This document shows positions 32,968-41,166 of a stretch of 41,166 bases of DNA, one piece after another. The stretch lies in assembly GCA_016213735.1 (NCBI GenBank), contig JACQZU010000013.1:1-41166 (forward strand), given 5' to 3'. The notes beneath the pieces were generated by a model. The model worked only from the letters and a program-made list of their open reading frames with translations, was not told where the DNA came from and ran no database searches. The stretch is from Acidobacteriota bacterium (GTDB lineage: Bacteria; Acidobacteriota; Holophagae; Holophagales; Holophagaceae). Position 1 is the stretch's first letter; every line of letters begins with the position of its first letter. The translations under genes were made by a program, and so were the position numbers.

Positions 32968-34630
32968 CCCCTCCCTTTCGCTGCTGGAGAATTTCGAGGC
33001 CGCCGCGCGGCGGCGGCCGGACCTGCCGGCCCTCACCTTCCTCGACGCCTCCCTCAACCCGAAGGTCTACACCTCCGAGGCCCTGTTCTCCCGGGCGGCG
33101 GAAGTGGGGGCGCGGTTGAGGGAACGGGCGCTTCCTCCCAAGACCCCCGTGGGAGTCCTCAGCGCCTCCCAGGAAGTGCAGGTGCTGCACTTCCTGGCGG
33201 CCCTCCACTGCGGGCTGACCCCGGCGGTGCTCACCCCGCCGAGCCGGAAGCTTCGGCGGGACTACTACATGGCCTCCCTCGCCCACGTCCTGGAAGCCTG
33301 TCATTTTGGGGCCCTGCTGAGCGATGTGGATGGGGTCTCCGCCCCTTGTCCCACCCTGGCCCCCTGGTCCTGTGAGGGGGCCCCTGCAGCCGCCGATGAA
33401 GGTGTCCTGCCCGCAGACGGGGTCTTCCTGCAGTTCTCCTCGGGAACCACCGGCCACAAGAAAGGCGTCCTCGTGCGGGAAACCGCGGTGCTCGCCCAGC
33501 TGTCCACCTACGGAGAGGCCATCGGCCTGGACGCCCAGGATTGCATCGTCAGCTGGCTGCCCCTGTACCACGACATGGGGTTCGTCGCGGCCCTCAACCT
33601 GCCCCTGGCCTGGGGCGTCCCGGTCGTGATGCTGAATCCGTTGGACTGGGTGGCCAATCCGGCCCTGTACCTCCAGGCCGTGAGCCGCTACCGCGGAACC
33701 CTGGGGTGGCACCCGAACTTCGCCTACGCCTTCATGGCGGACCGGGTGCCGGACGCGAAGCTGGAAGGCGTCTCCCTGGGTTCCCTCCGGGGACTGGTGA
33801 ACTGCGCCGAACCGGTCACCCGCGAAAGCCAGGAGCGCTTCCAACGCCGCTTCTCCCCCCTCGGACTCCGCCCGGGCGTGTTCTGGGGATGCTACGCGAT
33901 GGCCGAGACCACCTTCGCCCTGACCCATGGGACTTCCGAACGGCACGAGGACATTCTGGAGGCCAGGCCGGATGGGCCCCCCTCGAGCCTTTTCGGAAGG
34001 CCGGCGGTCTCGGTGGGACGGGCCCTGCCAGGGGTGGACCTGGTGGTGGTCGATGAGGAAGGCCGGACGCTGCCTGAAGGCCACCTGGGTGAGCTGGCCG
34101 TTCGCTCACCCTTCAACGCCGAGGGTTATTTCCGGAATCCGGAAGCCACCGCTGCGGCCTTCCGGGCCGGACGCTACCACACGGGAGACCTCGGGTACCG
34201 TCGTGGGGAGCGATATTTCGTCTGCGGACGCAAGAAGGACCTGCTCATCATCGGAGGGGTCAACGTGTATCCCGAAGACCTGGAGCAGGTGGCGGGAGGC
34301 GTGGAAGGCGTGCACCCCGGCCGGGTGGTCGCCTTCTCATCCTTCGATGCGGAGACCCAGACGGAGGCGGCCACGGTGCTGGCCGAAAGCGACCGGGCGG
34401 GCGGGCCAGAGCAGCGTGGCGTGGTGATCGAGATTCAACAACGGCTCCTGGCGGCCCTCCAGATCGCCAGTTTCAAGGTCCACCTGGTTCCCGAGGGCTC
34501 CCTGATCAAGAGCTCCTCCGGGAAGATCGCCCGCGCCGCCAGTCGAGATTGGTGGCTGGCCCGAACATCCCCTCTGGAGGGCGGGGCCTCCGGCCCCCCC
34601 CGGGGGGACGCCCCTTCCCGGCCCCGCTGA
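32954..34630 (+). CDS. Fatty-acyl-AMP ligase-type adenylating enzyme
   Basis: A 558-residue ANL-superfamily enzyme that activates a carboxylic acid with ATP and most likely loads it on the adjacent carrier protein. The P-loop is FSSGTTGHKKG (161-171), followed by LPLYHDMGFV (203-211), which is characteristic of fatty-acyl-AMP ligases and polyketide starter ligases, then YAMAETTFALTH, TGDLGYRRGERYFVCGRKKDLLIIGG and a C-terminal SSSGKIAR with K524 the likely catalytic lysine. The tail ends in a Gly/Pro/Arg-rich stretch. The start at 32954 overlaps the ACP gene. Chain length of the acid cannot be read from sequence. The gene converges with the secreted-protein gene at 34640, 9 bases away. Confidence 0.92.
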   Translation: MRGPDPSLSLLENFEAAARRRPDLPALTFLDASLNPKVYTSEALFSRAAEVGARLRERALPPKTPVGVLSASQEVQVLHFLAALHCGLTPAVLTPPSRKLRRDYYMASLAHVLEACHFGALLSDVDGVSAPCPTLAPWSCEGAPAAADEGVLPADGVFLQFSSGTTGHKKGVLVRETAVLAQLSTYGEAIGLDAQDCIVSWLPLYHDMGFVAALNLPLAWGVPVVMLNPLDWVANPALYLQAVSRYRGTLGWHPNFAYAFMADRVPDAKLEGVSLGSLRGLVNCAEPVTRESQERFQRRFSPLGLRPGVFWGCYAMAETTFALTHGTSERHEDILEARPDGPPSSLFGRPAVSVGRALPGVDLVVVDEEGRTLPEGHLGELAVRSPFNAEGYFRNPEATAAAFRAGRYHTGDLGYRRGERYFVCGRKKDLLIIGGVNVYPEDLEQVAGGVEGVHPGRVVAFSSFDAETQTEAATVLAESDRAGGPEQRGVVIEIQQRLLAALQIASFKVHLVPEGSLIKSSSGKIARAASRDWWLARTSPLEGGASGPPRGDAPSRPR

Positions 34631-34639
34631 GCCGGGCGG

Positions 34640-35794
34640 CTATTTCGACGCCAGCTTGGGGGCCATGATGTTCCAGCCGTTGCGCTGGAGGTCCATGACC
34701 TGGCCGGCGAGGCCCACGAGGAGGACCGTCTCCAGCTCGTCGCCGCCCATCTTGGTGGCGCCCGGCGGAGGGATGCTGGCGATGGCGGCGGACTTCTTGT
34801 CCTTGGCCCAGGCCAGGCTGAGGTCCCAGCTGGTCTTGCCGTCCTTCCGGTTCAGCTCTCCGGCGAAGGCGTTGATGAGGCCGTCCCCGCCGTAGCCCAG
34901 GCGCACGAAGCCAGGACCCTCGAAGCCGCGGCTCTGGTTGGCGATGGAGACGCTGGCCAGGCGGTTGCCCTCGCCGTAGCTGAAATCGAAGCGGGTGCGG
35001 ATGCCGTTGGCCTCGTTGGTGTAGACCATCACCGCGGGCAGCTTGGTGCCCTTGTCGTAGGTGAGTTCCAGCCTTCCACGCCGCCAGAAGCCCAGGGTGT
35101 CCGCCATGCTCTGCTCGCGCTTCTTGGGATCGTACTTGGCGGTGGGGGCCTCGAAGATGACCGTGCCCCGGCCGCCCTCGTCCTTGCCCAGGGCGGGCTT
35201 GAAGGTGTTGGCGGTGATGTAGACCGCCTTGATGTCCAGGAGGGTCTCGCGGAACCAGGTCATGAACGTGAGGGGCGCATCCACCGGAGGCAGGTCCACG
35301 CGGGTGGTGTAGGCGTTGCGCTCCTTGCTCCAGAGGTAGCCCCTGTTTCCCACGCGGGTCCAGGTGAGGGTCCCGAAGTCGCCGCTGAGATCGGTTTTGA
35401 AGTCCGCATTGGCGAAGTAGGTGGACTTGAGCTTGATGGAGGCGTTGCCGTTCTTGGTGGCGGCGCCCTTGACGGCGCCCTGGGTGGCGGCTTCCACCTG
35501 GGTGTTCACGGCGGCTGCGGTGAGCGTGAAGTTGAGGCTCCCCTGCATGTCCACGGCATTGACGCCCTTGTATTTCTCGCCGAACCAGGCGGCGTCCACG
35601 GCCAGGAGGACTTCTTCCAGGGTTTTGCGGGCGCCCTGGGCCTCGGCCACGGCCTTGGGGTCGGGCTTGGGGGCCTCCTTGGCGGGGGTCGCCTTCTTCG
35701 CAGGGGCCGGGGGGGCTGGCTTGGCGGAAGGGGCCCCTTGGGCCACCAGGAGGGCGGCGGCGAAGGGGAGGGTCAGGACGGACATGGGGCGCAT
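34640..35794 (-). CDS. Large secreted protein of unknown function
   Basis: A 384-residue protein with signal peptide MRPMSVLTLPFAAALLVAQGA and an Ala/Pro/Lys-rich linker (about 22-55) that may cross the cell wall or act as a spacer. The remainder is strand-rich and soluble (VKLKSTYFANADFKTDLSG, DFGTLTWTRVGNRGYLWSKER, LELTYDKGTKLPAVMVYTNEANGIRTRFDFSYGEG). It loosely resembles LolA/outer-membrane lipoprotein-sorting folds, but I cannot assign it. AGGAG seven bases before the ATG at 35794 sets the start. It lies 14 bases after the zinc-ribbon gene, so both are probably one unit. No lipobox is present. Confidence 0.8.
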   Translation of the reverse strand: MRPMSVLTLPFAAALLVAQGAPSAKPAPPAPAKKATPAKEAPKPDPKAVAEAQGARKTLEEVLLAVDAAWFGEKYKGVNAVDMQGSLNFTLTAAAVNTQVEAATQGAVKGAATKNGNASIKLKSTYFANADFKTDLSGDFGTLTWTRVGNRGYLWSKERNAYTTRVDLPPVDAPLTFMTWFRETLLDIKAVYITANTFKPALGKDEGGRGTVIFEAPTAKYDPKKREQSMADTLGFWRRGRLELTYDKGTKLPAVMVYTNEANGIRTRFDFSYGEGNRLASVSIANQSRGFEGPGFVRLGYGGDGLINAFAGELNRKDGKTSWDLSLAWAKDKKSAAIASIPPPGATKMGGDELETVLLVGLAGQVMDLQRNGWNIMAPKLASK

Positions 35795-35808
35795 GGAATA
35801 ACTCCTGT

Positions 35809-36171
35809 TCAGGCGATTGAGTGGGTGCTGCGGGCCTTTTGTTCCCGTTTCCGCTTCGTGAAGCAGGCCTTGCAGAGGGCCTCGGCGGGGTCTGCGGGCA
35901 GGAAATCGAGGTATTCCTCGCCCCCGCACTGGGCGCATCGGATCAAGGTCAGGATCGAAGTCCCACGGGCCTTCCGGGGGTGCTGGCGCCGCTGGCTCTC
36001 CTCATAGCAGTCCCGGCAGAGAAAAAATTTCTGTTCGGGTTCCAGCTCGAAGGTCCGCCCGCACTTGTCGCAGGTCTTGGTCCGCAGGCCGGAGGGGACC
36101 TGGGCCTGTCGCTTCTGCACGCGGACGGTCCCGGGCGAGGCAGGCGGGGCGGGAGGTTTCCGGACGTTCAT
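35809..36171 (-). CDS. Small double zinc-ribbon protein
   Basis: A 120-residue basic protein. Two cysteine clusters of CxxC-x(about 17-20)-CxxC type are visible: CDKC...CRDC and CAQC...CKAC, each able to bind one zinc ion. It probably binds nucleic acid or protein; family members of the CxxC-x17-CxxC kind have no known specific role. ATG at 36171 (MNVRKPP) is chosen; an in-frame TTG at 36195 is less likely. The Shine-Dalgarno is weak. It is divergent from meaB over 89 bases and upstream of the large secreted protein gene. Confidence 0.85.
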   Translation of the reverse strand: MNVRKPPAPPASPGTVRVQKRQAQVPSGLRTKTCDKCGRTFELEPEQKFFLCRDCYEESQRRQHPRKARGTSILTLIRCAQCGGEEYLDFLPADPAEALCKACFTKRKREQKARSTHSIA

Positions 36172-36260
36172 GGGGCTTGGGGAGATCCGTGGCAAAAACC
36201 CAAGGATATCAGGCCTCCCGCCCCCCGGCCAGGAGCGCCTTTCCCTGGCATCCTGGGAGC

Positions 36261-37196
36261 ATGCGCACCGCCGCCGAGCTGCTGCCCGCCCTCCTGGAGG
36301 GATCGCACAGGGCCGCGGCGCGGGCCATCAGCTGGATGGAGAACGGCCATCCGGAAGCGCGGCCCCTCATGGCCCGGCTCGGGCCCCGCCTGGGCCGGGC
36401 CACCGTGGTGGGGTTCACCGGGGCGCCCGGGGCGGGCAAGTCCACGCTCACGGACCAGCTCGCCCGGCGCCTCTTGAAGGGCGGGAGGCGCGTGGGAATC
36501 CTGGCGGTGGATCCCACCAGCCCCTTTTCGGGCGGAGCCCTCCTGGGCGACCGGATCCGCATGGGGGCGGTCACGGCCGAAGGCGGCGCCTTCGTGCGTT
36601 CCATGGCCACCCGGGGAGCCCTCGGTGGACTGGCCCGGGCCACCCAGGACGCCATCGACGTCCTGGACGCCGCCGGCTTCGATTGGATCCTCGTGGAGAC
36701 CGTCGGAGTGGGGCAGGACGAGGTGGATGTGGTGAGCTGCGTCCAGAGCTGCTGTGTGGTCCTCGTTCCCGGAATGGGCGACGAGATCCAGGCCATCAAG
36801 GCCGGGATCATGGAGGTGGCGGACATCTTCGTGATCAACAAGGCCGACCGGGACGGCGTGGAGGCCGTGGAGCAGGAGCTTCAGGTCATGAAATCCCTGG
36901 CCCCTCCGCGGCCCTGGGATCCGCCCGCCGTGCGAACCGTGGGGGCCCTCGGGCAGGGGGTGGAGGAGTTGGAAGAGGCCCTGGGCCGGCACGGCGCGTG
37001 GCTCCGGACCCAGGGCGGGCTGGAGCGGAAAGCCCTGGAACGGGCCCGCCTGCGTTTCCGCTCCCTCCTCGCCGAAGAATCCGCGCGACGCGCCCTGGCC
37101 CGAATCGGTCCGGAAGGGACGGAAGCCCTGTGCAGGGACATTGCCGCCGGGCGCCTGGACCCCTACGAGGCGGTCGCCCGGAGCCTGGCGCCCTGA
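36261..37196 (+). CDS. meaB: Methylmalonyl-CoA mutase-associated GTPase MeaB
   Basis: A 311-residue G3E-family P-loop GTPase that protects or reactivates B12-dependent methylmalonyl-CoA mutase. Motifs: GFTGAPGAGKST (51-62), DPTSPFSGGALLGDRIRM, VETVGVGQDEVDV and NKADRDG. Downstream helices (ELEEALGRHGAWL) match the dimerisation arm. The start at 36261 has GGAG just upstream with tight spacing. The cognate mutase genes are not in the window, so the GTPase is encoded separately from its partner here. The next gene starts 36 bases later on the same strand. Confidence 0.93.
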   Translation: MRTAAELLPALLEGSHRAAARAISWMENGHPEARPLMARLGPRLGRATVVGFTGAPGAGKSTLTDQLARRLLKGGRRVGILAVDPTSPFSGGALLGDRIRMGAVTAEGGAFVRSMATRGALGGLARATQDAIDVLDAAGFDWILVETVGVGQDEVDVVSCVQSCCVVLVPGMGDEIQAIKAGIMEVADIFVINKADRDGVEAVEQELQVMKSLAPPRPWDPPAVRTVGALGQGVEELEEALGRHGAWLRTQGGLERKALERARLRFRSLLAEESARRALARIGPEGTEALCRDIAAGRLDPYEAVARSLAP

Positions 37197-37232
37197 TTCC
37201 ACTCCCAGGGGCGGAAGTCCGATAAGGGTTCC

Positions 37233-38393
37233 ATGCAGGGACGGAACCCCAACCTGGAGGACCCCGGGACCATCCAGGTGATCCTGCGGCGGCTCTGCCG
37301 GGATGGGGGCCTGGTCCGCCTCCGTTTCGGCACCTGGACGGGGGAGTTTCCGGTCCAGGCGATCGACGAAGAGAACATCCTCCTCCCCCTTCCGGAGGTG
37401 CTCCGCGGCCAGTGGGGGCTCAAGCGGCACTCCCGCCTCGACGCCACGCTGGTGGACCGGGGCCGGGGCTACGAGGCCTCGCTGGAGCTGATCTCGTGGC
37501 TCCGCTTCAAGGGAGACCCTTCCTGCCAGTTCGGGTTGCCGCGGGTCCTGCGGGCCTTGGACCCCCATCGCCTCGCGGATTTCGTTCCCGAACACCCCCT
37601 GCCGTGTCTGTACTCCGACGGCGCCAGCAACGTGGTGACCGGCCAGGCCAGCGCCTTCGGCCTGGAGGGCCTGGAGGCCGGGCCCCTCGACGGCCGGGAC
37701 CCCGCCAGGGGACTCAGGATCGGCGCCTTCAGCTCCATGGAGCTCGCCCTTCCGGGGGGGCATCTGGTGCTACCGGCCACGGTGGCCTACCTGGAACGAC
37801 GCGTGGCCGGTTTCCTGTTCCACGAGCCCCCCCGGGAGGTCATGGGCCCCTACCAGGCTTGGATCCTGGAGGCCCAAAGGGCCCAGACCCGCCGGGACCT
37901 GGAGAGCCTCGGTCCGGCGGGGGAGGAGGCCTCTCCCAGGAGCATCGAAGCCTCGGCCGGGCCCAGGATCCTCGTGGCCTCGGACCGGGATCCCATGATC
38001 CTCGTGATCTCGGAAGGAGCGTTCCTCTCCGGGCGCCTGGCGGAGTCCCTGGGACGGAAATTCGGAGTGGCCTGGCTCGACCACGTCCAGGGGCACGTCC
38101 AGTCCCGCGTTGCGGAGATGCCGGGAGGGGGGAGCGGCTGGGGCCGGATCCGGATCGTCCTGGTGCACCAGCGGCTCAGGGTGGGCAGCGGGATGGACCT
38201 GGTCCGCCAGCTCGCCACGGAGGAGGGCTGCCCCCTCCCCATCCTCCTGGTGGGCTCGGAGGAGGACGCGGATCTGAAGCGGAACCGCGCCATTGCGTCC
38301 GGGGCCGTGGACTTCCTTCCCGTGGAGCCCTTCAACGCCGTGCGGATCCTCCGGGGCCTGGGGGAGACCTTGAGCATGTTCCCCGGGGGATGA
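37233..38393 (+). CDS. Protein with C-terminal degenerate receiver domain
   Basis: A 386-residue cytoplasmic protein. The first 240 residues are strand-rich with no family I can name (LVRLRFGTWTGEFPVQAIDEENILLPLP, SRLDATLVDRGRGYEASLELISWLRF); the layout recalls a PilZ/YcgR-like adaptor, but the RxxxR and DxSxxG c-di-GMP motifs are not visible. From about 244 a receiver fold follows: MILVISEGAFLSGRLAESL, IVLVHQRLRVGSGMDLVRQL, PILLVGSEEDADLKRNRAIASGAVDFLPVEPFNAVRIL. Acidic residues after strand 1 are SE, the phospho-acceptor position is histidine (H312), and the conserved lysine is replaced (VEPF, E365). It is therefore a pseudo-receiver. A purine-rich AAGGG lies before the ATG. It converges with rlmH two bases away. 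Confidence 0.75.
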   Translation: MQGRNPNLEDPGTIQVILRRLCRDGGLVRLRFGTWTGEFPVQAIDEENILLPLPEVLRGQWGLKRHSRLDATLVDRGRGYEASLELISWLRFKGDPSCQFGLPRVLRALDPHRLADFVPEHPLPCLYSDGASNVVTGQASAFGLEGLEAGPLDGRDPARGLRIGAFSSMELALPGGHLVLPATVAYLERRVAGFLFHEPPREVMGPYQAWILEAQRAQTRRDLESLGPAGEEASPRSIEASAGPRILVASDRDPMILVISEGAFLSGRLAESLGRKFGVAWLDHVQGHVQSRVAEMPGGGSGWGRIRIVLVHQRLRVGSGMDLVRQLATEEGCPLPILLVGSEEDADLKRNRAIASGAVDFLPVEPFNAVRILRGLGETLSMFPGG

Positions 38394-38395
38394 CC

Positions 38396-38857
38396 CTATT
38401 TGTGGTAGGGGCTTCCCTTGAGGATGCTGAAGGCCCGGTAGAGCTGCTCCAGGAAGAGGATCCGGGCCAGGTCGTGGGGGTAGGTCATGGGCGAGAGGCT
38501 GAGACCCCTTCCCGCCTCGGCCTTCAGCTGCGGATCGAAACCGTGGCTCGAACCCAGGACGAAGCAGAGCCGTGCGCCCTCCGAGGTCCGGCGCCCCAGC
38601 CAGTCGGCAAAGTCCACGGAATCCAGGGACTCCCCCCCCGCATCCAGCAGGACCGGTCGGAGGCGGGGCCCCAGGCGCCCCCGGAGCCGGGCGGCCTCTT
38701 CCCCCAGGGCCCGGCCGGGGTCCCGGGCGCGGGATTCGGGAAGGACTTCCAGCTCCAGCCGGACGTGCCTCCTGAGCAGGCGCCGATAGTGCTCCTCCAG
38801 GGCCTCCGTTCCCGGCAGCGTGGGACGCCCAAAGACGAGAAATGTGACGGGATACAT
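38396..38857 (-). CDS. rlmH: 23S rRNA (pseudouridine1915-N3)-methyltransferase RlmH
   Basis: A 153-residue SPOUT methyltransferase that methylates N3 of pseudouridine 1915 in helix 69 of 23S rRNA on the 70S ribosome. The C-terminal signature is intact: LDAGGESLDSVDFADWL, FVLGSSHGFDP, LSLSPMTYPHDLARILFLEQLYRAFSILKGSPYHK. The last residues YHK match the family's usual YH[KR] terminus. Length is like E. coli (155). ATG at 38857 is not preceded by a clear Shine-Dalgarno. It is divergent from the lipoprotein gene across 63 bases. Confidence 0.95.
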   Translation of the reverse strand: MYPVTFLVFGRPTLPGTEALEEHYRRLLRRHVRLELEVLPESRARDPGRALGEEAARLRGRLGPRLRPVLLDAGGESLDSVDFADWLGRRTSEGARLCFVLGSSHGFDPQLKAEAGRGLSLSPMTYPHDLARILFLEQLYRAFSILKGSPYHK

Positions 38858-38920
38858 ACGGATTCCGGTGGCGGGGGCGGAGGGAGACGGTCACCATCCT
38901 CTCATGTGACGGGAGGCGTT

Positions 38921-39577
38921 ATGGCCAAGCTCGGTTTCTTCGCGGGCGTCCTTGCCCTGGCGGTGATCCTGGGCTGCGAAAGCAAGCCGACGGAGAAGGT
39001 GCCCACCACTCCGCCCCTCGCCCCCGCGGAGGCTCACCTCGTGCTGAAGAACCTCCAGTACGTGGGTCTCCGGAAGGACCTCAAGCACATTCCCATCCTC
39101 GCCCCGGTGAACCCCGACATCGTCTTCGGCTCCGCCTGGTGGTTCCACCAGCACGCGGGGAAGATGGGCATCGCCCTGGACGAGAAGGAGCTGGTCGACC
39201 TGGACATGCTGGAATTCCTGAACATGGGCTACATCTCCACCCAGCCCCTGAAGGATTTCCCGGCCGGGGAGAACAAGATCGACAATTTCCCGGCCAAGAG
39301 CGCCACCTACGACATCTCCAAGGCCCGGAAGGTGTACAACGCGGGGCTCTACCGCCTCCTCAAGGGGGTTCCTCCCGACATGTGGGGCGACCTCGTGGTC
39401 ATGGAGAACAAGCCGGACACCTCCAACGTCAAGCTCCGCCAGCTCACGTTCGGCTACAAGGGCACGCCGGTCATGATCGTGGCCGCCCTCGAGCGGGAGG
39501 ATGGGAAATGGGCCGTCACCTACATCCAGTTCAAGAAGTGGCCCGAAGAGCTCAAGAAGATGGTGCAGGCCTCCTGA
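38921..39577 (+). CDS. Lipoprotein of unknown function
   Basis: A 218-residue protein with signal peptide MAKLGFFAGVLALAVILGC and a lipobox ILGC, so it is likely lipid-anchored after cleavage before C19. The mature part has a short Pro-rich spacer (KVPTTPPLAPAE), then a mixed fold (LKNLQYVGLRKDLKHIPILAPVNPDIVFGSAWWFHQHAGK, GDLVVMENKPDTSNVKLRQLTFGYKG). I do not recognise the family. GGGAGG four bases before the ATG at 38921. It stands alone before gdhA with a 156-base gap that shows no clear promoter or terminator to me. Confidence 0.8.
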   Translation: MAKLGFFAGVLALAVILGCESKPTEKVPTTPPLAPAEAHLVLKNLQYVGLRKDLKHIPILAPVNPDIVFGSAWWFHQHAGKMGIALDEKELVDLDMLEFLNMGYISTQPLKDFPAGENKIDNFPAKSATYDISKARKVYNAGLYRLLKGVPPDMWGDLVVMENKPDTSNVKLRQLTFGYKGTPVMIVAALEREDGKWAVTYIQFKKWPEELKKMVQAS

Positions 39578-39733
39578 GGGCGGCCCGCCCCTGCAGGACC
39601 CGCGGCGTGTCCGTCAGGCGCGTGCGGCATTCAAAACCCGATCGCTTCCCCGGCGCGCCTCCTGGATTCGGACGATCCAAGCGGGGCCGGACGGAGTGCC
39701 ACCATTCCAACCTCAAGGAGAGGAGCTCTTTCC

Positions 39734-41020
<1,287 letters not shown>

Positions 41021-41025
41021 ACATT

Positions 41026-41083
41026 TCCTGGGGGCAAACGGCGGCTTCGCCGCCTGGGCCCCCAGACCCCGCGCACCCCCACG
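41026..41083. repeat. Tandem repeat copy 1 (83-base period)
   Basis: This 58-base segment is identical to 41109-41166. It contains a compound hairpin: CTGGGGGC (41028-41035) pairs with GCCCCCAG (41058-41065), and inner GGCGGC (41040-41045) pairs with GCCGCC (41049-41054). It then runs into the terminator stem's left arm. Confidence 0.95.
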
Positions 41084-41107
41084 GCGCAACCGCGGGGGTG
41101 CTTTCTT
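41073..41107 (+). terminator. Rho-independent terminator of gdhA
   Basis: GCACCCCC (41073-41080) pairs with GGGGGTGC (41094-41101), with an inner CGG/CCG extension (41082-41084 and 41090-41092) and a short loop, followed by TTTCTT. It lies 52 bases after the gdhA stop and straddles the boundary of repeat copy 1. Confidence 0.85.
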
Positions 41108-41108
41108 C

Positions 41109-41166
41109 TCCTGGGGGCAAACGGCGGCTTCGCCGCCTGGGCCCCCAGACCCCGCGCACCCCCACG
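41109..41166. repeat. Tandem repeat copy 2, truncated by the window end
   Basis: Exact copy of 41026-41083, starting 83 bases later. The window ends inside the copy, so the number of units is unknown. It also carries the compound hairpin. Confidence 0.95.

Overview
The window is a compact, very GC-rich bacterial chromosome segment with short gaps, many ATGA/GTGA/TGATG overlaps and several 3'-to-3' gene overlaps. The mix of housekeeping genes (galU, mnmG, pssA, aroA, mutL, asnA, meaB, rlmH, gdhA), Gram-negative envelope genes (porin-like barrel, PEGA and TPR periplasmic proteins, lipoprotein) and a flavin-dependent periplasmic redox locus fits a free-living Gram-negative anaerobe or facultative organism. 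My best guess is an Acidobacteriota of the Holophagae type (Geothrix-like); this is inference from gene content and composition only. I saw no phage, transposon, plasmid or CRISPR feature.

Layout. Positions 1-3907: galU (+) meets mnmG (-) tail to tail, and mnmG diverges from pssA (+). Positions 3900-8246 (-): a small secreted protein, then a run encoding a secreted protein, a Yip1-like membrane protein, a DUF2752 membrane protein, a roadblock/LC7 protein and a CNT-family nucleoside transporter. Positions 8337-19081 (+): a HEAT-repeat protein ending in a degenerate receiver domain, a TPR/beta-propeller protein, a PEGA/PDZ-like/TPR protein, a small anchored protein, aroA and, overlapping aroA by ATGA, a 1016-residue sigma-54 activator with an unrecognised N-terminal 700 residues. 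Positions 19073-27834 (-): a three-domain glycan-type protein (glycosyltransferase, methyltransferase, TylF methyltransferase), mutL, asnA, and a tight four-gene set apbE, porin, FMN-binding protein and 4-helix membrane protein.

The 115-bp divergent region 27835-27949 separates apbE from a secreted metalloprotease/propeller/barrel protein. It holds two similar Fur-like inverted repeats and a perfect TGTGA-N6-TCACA (CRP/FNR-type) dyad. The metalloprotease is followed by a membrane-anchored metallophosphoesterase and tRNA-Pro(UGG) with its own -10 element and a strong terminator.

Positions 32198-34630 (+) hold an overlapping trio: hexapeptide acyltransferase, stand-alone acyl carrier protein and fatty-acyl-AMP ligase. 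The rest contains two minus-strand genes (a zinc-ribbon protein followed by a large secreted protein), meaB, a second degenerate-receiver protein, rlmH, a lipoprotein and gdhA. A terminator lies inside an 83-bp-period tandem repeat at the right edge.

Most interesting candidates for undescribed biology: (1) the apbE/porin/FMN/4-helix redox locus with its composite operator; (2) the giant sigma-54 activator coupled to aroA; (3) the acyltransferase-ACP-ligase trio; (4) the three-domain glycan-modifying fusion; (5) two proteins that use receiver folds lacking the phospho-acceptor aspartate.
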